This document shows positions 22,605 through 30,722 of a stretch of DNA of 35,601 bases, piece after piece (position 1 is the first letter of the stretch; each line of letters opens with the position of its first letter). Source of the stretch: an uncultured Collinsella sp. GTDB taxonomy: Bacteria; Actinomycetota; Coriobacteriia; Coriobacteriales; Coriobacteriaceae. The DNA is taken from the NCBI GenBank assembly GCA_905209765.1, contig CAJLUE010000011.1, positions 1 to 35,601 on the forward strand, in the 5' to 3' direction. The translations under genes and the position numbers were made by a program. The notes under the pieces were generated by a model. That model made no database searches. It had not been told where the DNA came from and worked only from the letters and a program-made list of their open reading frames with translations.

Positions 22605-22967
22605 CTAGAACGTCGCGGACCACAGCCCGTGCAGGTTGCAATAGGCATAGACGGTACCGGTCTTGGAACCGCCGGCAAAAAACGTCGCGGGCTTCATGCC
22701 GGGCTGGAGGTAATGGACCTCCAGACGGCCCTCGGCCTCAAGGGCGATCCACTCAATATAGTGCTCGGGCACCATAGGATGCTCAACCGAGCCCACGCGC
22801 GCACGGATCACGTGACCGTCGCGTTCGCTCTCAACGACCGGCACGTGTTTCTCGTGCGCCGCGTCCTCGGTGTTCGCGGTCAGCTCCGTGCAGCCGGCAG
22901 GGGTCGCAACGTCGTTGTCAAGGGCGGCAATGAGCTTGCCATCGGGGTCCTTAAAGAATTTCGCCAT
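22605..22967 (-). CDS. superoxide reductase of the one-iron type (desulfoferrodoxin/neelaredoxin family)
   Basis: A 120-residue enzyme that reduces superoxide to hydrogen peroxide in anaerobes without making oxygen. All ligands of the square-pyramidal iron centre are visible: His41 (in EKHVPV, with the catalytic Glu39-Lys40 pair), His63 (EHPM), His69 (HYIEW), Cys110 and His113 (CNLHGLW). The N-terminal region, which in two-iron desulfoferrodoxin carries four Cys for a rubredoxin-like centre, has only Cys26, so that centre is absent. Electrons would come from rubredoxin or another donor; none is encoded nearby. ATG 22967 has AAAGGAG 6 nt upstream. Confidence 0.92.
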   Translation of the reverse strand: MAKFFKDPDGKLIAALDNDVATPAGCTELTANTEDAAHEKHVPVVESERDGHVIRARVGSVEHPMVPEHYIEWIALEAEGRLEVHYLQPGMKPATFFAGGSKTGTVYAYCNLHGLWSATF

Positions 22968-23117
22968 GATGTTCTCCTTTGCTGATGTGCCGATGTTCTC
23001 GATGGTTCTTATGCCCAAAGGCAGGCGAACCATCCACGGCATGGCAAATGAACACATAACGAGCGGGGACGATGGGACAGCGCGGGCTATCCGCCCTGGC
23101 GGCCTCACCCGAGCGGG

Positions 23118-26100
23118 TTAACGCCCGTCGCCGCCGAGCAGCGCCAGAACATCTTCGCGGGTAAACAGCGACGACGAGATGCCGTCGCCGCCGAGCACGC
23201 TGTTGACCAGGTCGCGCTTGGACTCCTGCATCTGCATAATGCGTTCCTCGATCGTGTCCTTGGCGATGAGTTTGTACACGGTCACGGTATGTTGCTGGCC
23301 AATACGGTGCGCGCGGTCGGTCGCCTGGTCCTGCGCGGCCACGTTCCACCACGGGTCGTAGTGAATGACCACGTCGGCCGCCGTCAGGTTAAGGCCCACG
23401 CCGCCCGCCTTGAGCGAGATCAGAAACACCGGCACCTCGCCCGCCTGGAACTGCGCGACCATCTTGGCGCGGCTTTCCTTGGACGAAGCGCCCGTGAGCT
23501 TAAGAAAGCCGATGTCCTCCTTGGCCAGGCGCTTGCCGATGATATCGAGCATGCCCGTGAACTGGCTGAACAGCAGAATGTGGTGCCCGCCGTCGAGCGC
23601 ACCGTGCACGAGCTCCATGCAAGCGTCGAGCTTGGCGCTCCCCGCCTTGTAGTCCTCGTAGTGTAGATGCGGGTCGCAGCAGATCTGGCGCAGCTTGGTG
23701 AGCTCGGCGAGCACCTTGAGCTTGTCTTTCTTAAACTCGGATGCTTCGCGGTGCTGCACCTGCTGGGCGATGCGGTCTTGGTTGGCCAGGTAGAGCTTGC
23801 GCTGCTCGCCGGTGAGCTGCGCCATGACGGTGTCCTCGATCTTTTCGGGCAGGTCGGCAACCACGTCTTCCTTGACACGGCGCAGCACAAACGGCGACAC
23901 GAGCGCCTGCAGGCGAGCGGCGCTGTCACCCTCGGCGTGCTCGACCGGGCTTTCGAAGCGCTTGGCAAACGACTCGCGCGTCCCCAAAAGGCCCGGCATC
24001 AAAAAGTCGAAGATGCTCCAGAGCTCGGACAGGCGGTTTTCGATGGGCGTGCCCGTCAGGGCAAAGCGCACACCGGCCGGCAGGCGCTTGGCGGCGCGCG
24101 CTACCTGCGTGAGCGGGTTTTTAATGTACTGGGCCTCGTCGAGCACCACACGGGCAAAGTCCTGCTCGGCATACTCGTCGATATCGCGGCGCATGAGGTC
24201 ATACGATGTCACGACCACGTTATGCTCGTCGGCGCCGGCTATCTGCACGCGGCGCTGCGCCTTGGCGCCCACAATGGCACACACATCGAGCGAAGGCGCA
24301 AAGCGCTCCAGCTCGGCGGTCCAGTTGTACACAAGCGACGAAGGGCACGCCACGAGCGTGGGCTTGGCATCCCCCGCCTCCACGCGCGCCAGGATATGTG
24401 CGATCATCTGCAGCGTTTTGCCCAGGCCCATATCGTCGGCCAAGATGCCGCCGAGGCCCAGGTGCTCAAGCGAGCCGAGCCACTGGTAGCCGTCGACCTG
24501 GTAGCCGCGCAGTGTGGCTTTGAGCGAGACCGGCACCGTAAAGTCCATCTTGCCGAGCGTATCCAGGCGCTCGACGGTGCGGCGGAACGCGGCGTCGCGA
24601 TCGGCCTCGAGCTCGGGCGTGCGCGCAAGCATGCTGTCGACAAACAGGGTACTCGACGCGGGAAGCGACACGCCGTCGAGCAGATCGACGGCATCGACGC
24701 CCAGGTCCTCGGCAAGACCAAACGCGGCGCGGGCACCCTCGTCCAGGCGAACGATGTCGCCGGATGTAAGGCGCGCGAACGTCTGGTGGCGCTTGTACGA
24801 GTCAAGATAGATGGCAAGATCTGCCGCCGAAAGACCGCTCGCGCCCAGTTCGACATCGAGCAGGTTACTCTTGACGGTCGCGCGCACCGAAAGCTTGGGC
24901 GCAGGGCGGACCGAGACCTGGCGCAGGCGGTCACTGAGCATGACCTCGCCCAGCTCGGACAGGGCAGACAGGCCCTCGGTCAGCAAGTGGAACAGGCTCT
25001 CGTCATCGCGTTCCCCAAACGCCAGGCCGCCCTCGTAAAAGTCGAAATACAGGGCCGCCGTATCCATAACGCGAAACTCTGCTATCTCGTCGCGCGGCGG
25101 CACGCCCGGGCGCTGCTCTTCGAAGGGGCTGCCCGGAGCGCCCAGGCTAAAGAGATCTGCCGACCAGTCACCGTAGGAAACCGTAATCTTGCAGGTCACA
25201 AACCCGTCATCGACACCGATTGCCATGGCAAAGCTCGGCTCGGGCGCCACGGTGTCGAGCACGGCGGGAGCGGTGAGGTCAGTGTATTCGCGCAGCACGG
25301 GCAGTGCCATGCGGCAGAATTCGCCCCCCTGCTCGGCGGCGATATGGACCGGCGTGCGACAGGGCAGCAGACGTGACAGAAACGGTGCGGCATACTGGGC
25401 AAACGCCGCATCGGCGCGACGCGCGCGGTGCGTGTCGACCAGATAGGCAACGTCGCCCGAGGCAAAGCAGTACATATCGGCGGGCAGGCGCAGGTCGTAG
25501 CTGCCACCGGCCGCCGGCGCAATCTTGGCGGCAAGGAGCGGCGGTTGTTTTGCCGCTGCCTCGTCCTCCCCCACCGGCGACAACTCAACCGCAACCTCGT
25601 AGGAACGATGCGTCGTCGTTCCCCGCGACCAGGCGGGCTCAAAGGAAATGGTCCGGCCACGCAGCAAGTCCAGCATGTATACGATGTCATGCTCGGACAG
25701 CGGCAGCTGGCGCTCGGCGACAAAGCCGCTGCGTGCAAAATCGTACGACGCCGAACGCGAACTCGTGATGTCGCTCAGATACACAACCGTTGCCACAACA
25801 AGGTCGAGCAGACGCACCGAAACCTCGTCAAAGGCCTCGGGCGTATGGAGGAATGTGAGCTTCTTGCCGTACGAAAAGGTGCCGCCTCGGACATAGGCGG
25901 CGGCCATGCCGTCGATGTCCTTGACCACGTAGGACACCGAACCGCAGCGAATGCGGAACTCGAGCGCCCAGCTAAAGCGGTCGGTGAACAGCGGATTGTA
26001 GTACGGCACCAACGAGGGCTCCAACGCCGCTTTGGGGGCGTCGGGATCAACGGCACCGGCAAGCTTGCGGCGCATGCTCGCCAGCTCATCCATGCGCGCG

Positions 26101-26582
26101 TCCGAAAGATCGGAGAGCGCCTTCATGAGGCTCGGGCTCGTGGGGACGGGCACCGGGAAGGGAAAGTTAGGGTTGACCGCCGGTGCTTTGGGCGCGGTGC
26201 GCGCGGGCTGTTTCGGCTGCGCCGTAAACGTGCGAACCGGTGTGCGCAGCCCCTCAACAGGCTCAATGCCGCTGGCATCCAGGTACGCCAGCGCTGTGGC
26301 GATGGCGTGCTTGCACATGCCGGAGTAGCGATAGGCAGCGGGGCAATCGCAGTCGTAGTCGATCACCTCGTGCTCGTCCATGTCGAGCGCCACGTGCGTC
26401 TTGTACAGGTCGCCGCGCGAGCCGCGCACTGCACCCTCAACCGTCACGTTTTTGGAGAAGCGCGAGCCGCTGTCCTCGATCGACAGCACGGCGCCATTGA
26501 GCATGAGCGAGCGACCCTTCATAAAGGTACCGCTCAGCGCCGCTTCCTTACGAAGCGCCTGCACAAACGTCCCCTGTGCCAT
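23118..26582 (-). CDS. SNF2-family DNA translocase with N-terminal SWIM zinc finger
   Basis: A 1154-residue protein. A SWIM zinc finger lies at the N-terminus (Cys78-x-Cys80-x9-Cys90-x-His92, in YDCDCPAAYRYSGMCKH). A long middle region with no catalytic motif follows. The C-terminal SNF2/RapA-like ATPase begins at about residue 690: Walker A DDMGLGKTLQM, motif II DEAQYIKN, motif III LTGTPIENRLSELWSIFDFL, and a helicase C domain with SLKAGGVGLNLTAADVVIHYDPWWNVAAQDQATDRAHRIGQ. It moves along double-stranded DNA to remodel protein-DNA complexes, perhaps RNA polymerase as RapA does. ATG 26582 has GGAGG 5 nt upstream; a TTG at 26594 would overlap that site. The adjacent inverted-repeat element (26603-26729) lies just upstream. 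Confidence 0.93.
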   Translation of the reverse strand: MAQGTFVQALRKEAALSGTFMKGRSLMLNGAVLSIEDSGSRFSKNVTVEGAVRGSRGDLYKTHVALDMDEHEVIDYDCDCPAAYRYSGMCKHAIATALAYLDASGIEPVEGLRTPVRTFTAQPKQPARTAPKAPAVNPNFPFPVPVPTSPSLMKALSDLSDARMDELASMRRKLAGAVDPDAPKAALEPSLVPYYNPLFTDRFSWALEFRIRCGSVSYVVKDIDGMAAAYVRGGTFSYGKKLTFLHTPEAFDEVSVRLLDLVVATVVYLSDITSSRSASYDFARSGFVAERQLPLSEHDIVYMLDLLRGRTISFEPAWSRGTTTHRSYEVAVELSPVGEDEAAAKQPPLLAAKIAPAAGGSYDLRLPADMYCFASGDVAYLVDTHRARRADAAFAQYAAPFLSRLLPCRTPVHIAAEQGGEFCRMALPVLREYTDLTAPAVLDTVAPEPSFAMAIGVDDGFVTCKITVSYGDWSADLFSLGAPGSPFEEQRPGVPPRDEIAEFRVMDTAALYFDFYEGGLAFGERDDESLFHLLTEGLSALSELGEVMLSDRLRQVSVRPAPKLSVRATVKSNLLDVELGASGLSAADLAIYLDSYKRHQTFARLTSGDIVRLDEGARAAFGLAEDLGVDAVDLLDGVSLPASSTLFVDSMLARTPELEADRDAAFRRTVERLDTLGKMDFTVPVSLKATLRGYQVDGYQWLGSLEHLGLGGILADDMGLGKTLQMIAHILARVEAGDAKPTLVACPSSLVYNWTAELERFAPSLDVCAIVGAKAQRRVQIAGADEHNVVVTSYDLMRRDIDEYAEQDFARVVLDEAQYIKNPLTQVARAAKRLPAGVRFALTGTPIENRLSELWSIFDFLMPGLLGTRESFAKRFESPVEHAEGDSAARLQALVSPFVLRRVKEDVVADLPEKIEDTVMAQLTGEQRKLYLANQDRIAQQVQHREASEFKKDKLKVLAELTKLRQICCDPHLHYEDYKAGSAKLDACMELVHGALDGGHHILLFSQFTGMLDIIGKRLAKEDIGFLKLTGASSKESRAKMVAQFQAGEVPVFLISLKAGGVGLNLTAADVVIHYDPWWNVAAQDQATDRAHRIGQQHTVTVYKLIAKDTIEERIMQMQESKRDLVNSVLGGDGISSSLFTREDVLALLGGDGR

Positions 26583-26602
26583 CACTTCCTCCAATCCACA
26601 CA

Positions 26603-26729
26603 GGGTAGCTAATTTGGGACGGGGCTATTTTAGCTACCCCCATATGTCGGTTGAGATGTATTCCGACCCTAGCTCATTCGCCGTCAGCCAAAGGGTAGCT
26701 GAAATAGCCCCGTCCCAAATTAGCTACCC
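26603..26729. repeat. 127-bp intergenic element with 37-bp near-perfect inverted ends
   Basis: The arms 26603-26639 and 26693-26729 are inverted copies with one T/C difference in 37 nt. Each arm also begins with GGGTAGCT and ends with AGCTACCC, so it is a hairpin in itself; GGGTAGCT therefore occurs four times in alternating orientation. The 53-nt centre has a small GTCGG/CCGAC hairpin. The element fills the gap between the dnaE stop (26743) and the SNF2 start (26582). No T run follows it on either strand, so it is not a classical terminator. Confidence 0.85.
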
Positions 26730-26742
26730 AGGCAAAATCATT

Positions 26743-29700
26743 TTAGATAACCGTCACGCGGCCCTGGTTACCCACGATGGCCTTGGCCTCGGCCAGCAGC
26801 GGAATCGAGCGCGCGTTGACCTTGGCAGGCACCTCGGCACGCAGCACGCGCCCGTCCACCTGCTCGATAAAGATCTCCACGCGGTCGCCGCCCGGGTTAG
26901 TGGTGAGCACCGTGGCCAGGCGCGCCATATTGCCCTGGCTAAAGCGGCTGTTGGGCACCATGACCTCAAACACCTTGGGCTTGTTGTTCTCCTCGTTGAG
27001 CTCCAGCGGCACGATCTCCTGCGCGATGATCTGGTCGCCGCGGTCCGAGCGCTCGAGCTTGCCCTTGATGCGCACAAAGGCGTCGGACAGCTGCGCGCCG
27101 GTCTCGGGATCGACCTCGCCGTACAGGTATCCCTCGGCCTCTTTATAGGTTTTGGGGAACACAACGACGGTGGCCTCGCCTTCCATGTCCTCGAGCTGCA
27201 CGATGCCCATGGGGTCGCCGTTTTTGGTCACGCGCTTGGACACGCTCGAGACCATGCCGGCCCACCACAGTGCCTTGCCCTCGGGGATCTCCTGGTTGAT
27301 GGTGCCGCCCGTGGGGTTTTGCACTTCGTAGCCGGTATCGATCTGCGAGAACGAGAAGTCGCGCGCTTTGCTGAGCGCATACTCAAACGGGCGCAGCGGG
27401 TGGTCCGAGACATAGATGCCCAGGACCTCCTTCTCCTGGCTCAGCTTGAGGTGGCGGTCCCATTCCTGGCCGTCCGGATCGGGCACGCTGACCTCGAAGC
27501 CCGAGCCCTCAACGTCGCCAAACATATCGAAGAACGACGTCTGGCCGCTCGCGCGATCTTTCTGGCGCTTTACCGCGGCGTCGATGATGTTCTCGGGGTT
27601 GTTCTTGTCCACAAAGTGCATCATCTGGCGGCGCGGATAGCCCGTGGAGTCGAAGGCGCCTGCCTTGATCAGCGATTCGATCACACGGCGGTTTGCCTGG
27701 CTCGAGTCCACGCGCTCGACAAAGTCGTGCAGCGTCTTAAACGGACCGCCCGCCTCGCGCTCGGCGATAATCGCCTGCGCCACGCCGGTACCCACACCGC
27801 GGATGCCGGCCAGACCAAAGCGCACGCCTTCCTTGGTAGCCGTGAACTCGGTACCGGACTCGTTGACATCTGGCGACAGCACGGGGATGCCGTCGTGACG
27901 GCATGCCGAGACGTAGTGCACGATCTTGTCGGTCTTGCCCGTATAGGACGTCAGAACGGCCGCCATGTACTCGTGCGGATAGTGCGCCTTGAGCCATGCC
28001 GTCTGCATAACCAGGATGGCGTAGCCGGCGGAGTGCGACTTGTTGAAGGCGTAGGACGCGAACTCGAGAACATCGTCCCAAATCTTCTGGGCGACCTCGC
28101 GCGTGTAGTTGTTCTTGATAGCGCCGTTCATCCAGTGGTCGTAGGTGGTCTCGTCCGAGCCATCCTCCCAGTGGAGCACCGTCGACGTGAGCAGCTTGAT
28201 CTTTTTCTTAGCCACGGGCTTACGGATACGCGAGTCCGATTCGCCCTTGGAGAAGCCGCACATCTCGACGGAGATGAGCATAACCTGCTCCTGGTAGACC
28301 ATAGTGCCGTAGGTTTCGCCCAGGATGTCGTCCAGACGGTCGTCGTAGGAGACGGCCGGCTCCTTGCCGTTCATACGGTTGATGTAGGACGAGACCATGC
28401 CGGCGCCCAGCGGGCCCGGGCGGTACAGGGCGATCAATGCCACGACGTGCTTGTACTCAGTGGGCTTCATGTTCTTGATCGTGGCCGTCATGCCGGCGGA
28501 CTCGACCTGGAAGACGCCGGCGGTGTGGCCGGAACCCATGAGCTTAAAGATCTCGGGATCGTCAAAGGGAATCTCTTCCTCTTTGATGTCGATGCCGAAG
28601 TTCTTTTTGATGTTGGCCTTGGCCTTGGAGATAACCGTCAGCGTGCGCAGGCCCAGGAAGTCCATCTTGAGCAAGCCCATATCGGCAACGGTATGGCCCT
28701 CGTACTGGGTAATCTCGACGCCGCCCTTGGTGTCGAGCTTGGTGGGCACGTGCTCGTTGACGGGGTCGCGGCAGATTAGAACGGCACACGCGTGCACGCC
28801 CTCGCCGCGGGTGAGGCCCTCGATCGAGAGCGCCGTGTCGATGATGCGGCGGGCGTCGTCGTCCTTTTTATAGGCCTCGGCAAAATCGGGGTTAAACAGA
28901 TCCTCTTTGCCAGGCTGCTTGTCGAGCACCTGCTTGAGCTTGACCTTGGGGTCGCTCGAGACCATCTTGGACAGGCGCTGGCCCATGTAGACCGGGTAGT
29001 CCAGAACGCGCGCGGCGTCGTTGATGGCCTGCTTGGCCTTAATGGTCGAGTAGGTGATGACGTGGGTGACCTTCTCGGGGCCGTAGAGCTGGCGAACGTG
29101 CTCCACGACCTCGAGGCGCCGCTCATCGTCGAAGTCCATATCGATATCGGGCATCTCGGTACGCTGCGGGGACAGGAACCTCTCGAACATCAGGCCGTTC
29201 TCAAGTGGGTCGAACGCGGTGATGTTCATGGCGTAGGCGACGATAGCGCCGGCGGCCGAGCCACGGCCGGGGCCGACGCCGATGCCGTTGTCCTTGGCCC
29301 ATTGCACGTACTCGGCGACGATGAGGAAGTAGGCGGCAAAGCCTTTGTCGCAGATGACCTTGTATTCGTACTCAAAGCGCTCTTTGATGTTGACGCCGCC
29401 GATCTCGCGCGTGGCCCAGTCGTCGCCGTAGTGCTGGCGCAGGCCCTTCTCGCACTCGCGGCGGAACTGGCTCTCGTGCGTCTCGCCGGGATCGAGCAGC
29501 GGGAAGCGCGGCAGGATGATGGAGTCCCAGTCGAGCTCGACGTAGCACTTGTCGGCGATCTCGAGCGTGTTGTCGCAGGCCTCGGGGCAATACGGGAACA
29601 TCGCCCGCATCTCCTCCTCGGTCTTCATGTAAAACTCCGAGCCGGTCATGCGCATGCGGTTGGGGTCGTCGACCTTGGCGTTCATACCAATGCACATGAT

Positions 29701-30546
29701 GACGTCCTGCACGGGCGCATCCTCGCGGCGCAGGTAGTGGAAGTCGTTGGTAGCGATGACCTTGACGCCCACCTGTTTAGCAATGTCGATGAGCGTACGG
29801 TCCATTTGCTCGTCGGTCAGGCCGTTGTCGGTGGTGATGCCGTGTTCCTGGATCTCGATGTAAAAGTCGCCGGGCTCGAAGGTGTCACGGAAGGTCTCGG
29901 CCCACTTGATGGCGCCTTCCATGTCGCCGCGGTCGATGTATTTGGGGATGATGCCCGCGATGCAGGCGCTCGTGCAGATCATGCCCTTGGCGTGGCGGCG
30001 CAGGTTGTCGAGCGTCACGCGCGGCTTGTAGTAAAAGCCCTGCACGGCGGCCTCGGAAACCGTCTGCATCAGGTTGACGTAGCCCTCCTGGTCCTTGGCC
30101 AGAAGGATCATGTGGTAGAGCTCGGGCTTGTGGTCGCGGGCAAGGGTCTCGTCCGGCGTAAAGTAGACCTCGCACCCAAAGATGGGTTTGATGACCAGGG
30201 GCGGCTTGAGCTCGTCGATGTTGCCCTTCTCGTCCCACATGGCCATGTCCTTCACATACTGGGCATGCTCGCGCGGGTTTTCCTCGGGATCGGGCTCCAC
30301 CAGCTCGTCGCGGCGGTCCTTTTCCAAGAAGGCCTTGTCGTGGCTCCAGGTTTTGTACTCGGGCGTGTTGTGGTTGACGGCGTCGCAGGCCAGCGCCAAG
30401 TCGGGCACGCCATACATGTAGCCGTGGTCGGTAATGGCCACGGCGGGCATGCCAAGCTCAACGGCACGGTTGACCATATCCTGGATACGGGTTGCGCCGT
30501 CGAGCATGGAGAAAACAGTGTGATTGTGCAGATGGACGAATGCCAT
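26743..30546 (-). CDS. dnaE: DNA polymerase III alpha subunit
   Basis: A 1267-residue replicative polymerase of the C family. The N-terminal PHP domain has HLHNH (5-9) and ITDHGYMYG (38-46). The palm has GPGRGSAAG (425-433) and the catalytic PDIDMDF (466-472). KSHSAGYA, a helix-hairpin-helix region (GIRGVGTGVAQAI) and an OB-fold C-terminus follow. It is about 100 residues longer than the usual 1160-1180. Much of the excess is an acidic insertion in the PHP domain at about residues 52-117, between PDLALACDAV and KPIFGCEVYFT. The thumb-side RKPVAKKK segment is also followed by extra residues (LLTSTVLHWEDGSDETTYDH). ATG 30546 has GGAG 8 nt upstream. No downstream gene is coupled; inverted repeats lie on both sides. 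Confidence 0.97.
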   Translation of the reverse strand: MAFVHLHNHTVFSMLDGATRIQDMVNRAVELGMPAVAITDHGYMYGVPDLALACDAVNHNTPEYKTWSHDKAFLEKDRRDELVEPDPEENPREHAQYVKDMAMWDEKGNIDELKPPLVIKPIFGCEVYFTPDETLARDHKPELYHMILLAKDQEGYVNLMQTVSEAAVQGFYYKPRVTLDNLRRHAKGMICTSACIAGIIPKYIDRGDMEGAIKWAETFRDTFEPGDFYIEIQEHGITTDNGLTDEQMDRTLIDIAKQVGVKVIATNDFHYLRREDAPVQDVIMCIGMNAKVDDPNRMRMTGSEFYMKTEEEMRAMFPYCPEACDNTLEIADKCYVELDWDSIILPRFPLLDPGETHESQFRRECEKGLRQHYGDDWATREIGGVNIKERFEYEYKVICDKGFAAYFLIVAEYVQWAKDNGIGVGPGRGSAAGAIVAYAMNITAFDPLENGLMFERFLSPQRTEMPDIDMDFDDERRLEVVEHVRQLYGPEKVTHVITYSTIKAKQAINDAARVLDYPVYMGQRLSKMVSSDPKVKLKQVLDKQPGKEDLFNPDFAEAYKKDDDARRIIDTALSIEGLTRGEGVHACAVLICRDPVNEHVPTKLDTKGGVEITQYEGHTVADMGLLKMDFLGLRTLTVISKAKANIKKNFGIDIKEEEIPFDDPEIFKLMGSGHTAGVFQVESAGMTATIKNMKPTEYKHVVALIALYRPGPLGAGMVSSYINRMNGKEPAVSYDDRLDDILGETYGTMVYQEQVMLISVEMCGFSKGESDSRIRKPVAKKKIKLLTSTVLHWEDGSDETTYDHWMNGAIKNNYTREVAQKIWDDVLEFASYAFNKSHSAGYAILVMQTAWLKAHYPHEYMAAVLTSYTGKTDKIVHYVSACRHDGIPVLSPDVNESGTEFTATKEGVRFGLAGIRGVGTGVAQAIIAEREAGGPFKTLHDFVERVDSSQANRRVIESLIKAGAFDSTGYPRRQMMHFVDKNNPENIIDAAVKRQKDRASGQTSFFDMFGDVEGSGFEVSVPDPDGQEWDRHLKLSQEKEVLGIYVSDHPLRPFEYALSKARDFSFSQIDTGYEVQNPTGGTINQEIPEGKALWWAGMVSSVSKRVTKNGDPMGIVQLEDMEGEATVVVFPKTYKEAEGYLYGEVDPETGAQLSDAFVRIKGKLERSDRGDQIIAQEIVPLELNEENNKPKVFEVMVPNSRFSQGNMARLATVLTTNPGGDRVEIFIEQVDGRVLRAEVPAKVNARSIPLLAEAKAIVGNQGRVTVI

Positions 30547-30647
30547 GTGATGAGCTCCGATGCGGGTTCGTGTTCTGACTGAACGATTTTACCGCACGGC
30601 ACGGACAGCACCCGAACCTAGCCAAACCAACACGGCTCCTCTTGCAG

Positions 30648-30710
30648 TTGCGGTGAAATAGTTCCCGCTTGGGCCATCTGGGCCGCAATACAGGAACTAT
30701 TCCACCGCAA
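30648..30710. repeat. 63-bp inverted repeat between addA and dnaE
   Basis: The arms 30648-30665 (TTGCGGTGAAATAGTTCC) and 30693-30710 are inverted copies with one transition in 18 nt. They enclose 27 nt that contain a smaller GGCC-containing dyad. No T run follows on either strand. It sits 12 nt after the addA stop and about 100 nt before the dnaE start. The layout matches the elements at 2708, 13879 and 26603. Confidence 0.75.
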
Positions 30711-30722
30711 GTTATCTGAGGG

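Noticed and set aside
26380..30582. Two very long plus-strand open frames opposite dnaE and the SNF2 gene
   Set aside because: Both mirror the minus-strand coding frames; the dnaE and SNF2 motifs are unmistakable and the mirror translations show no domain.
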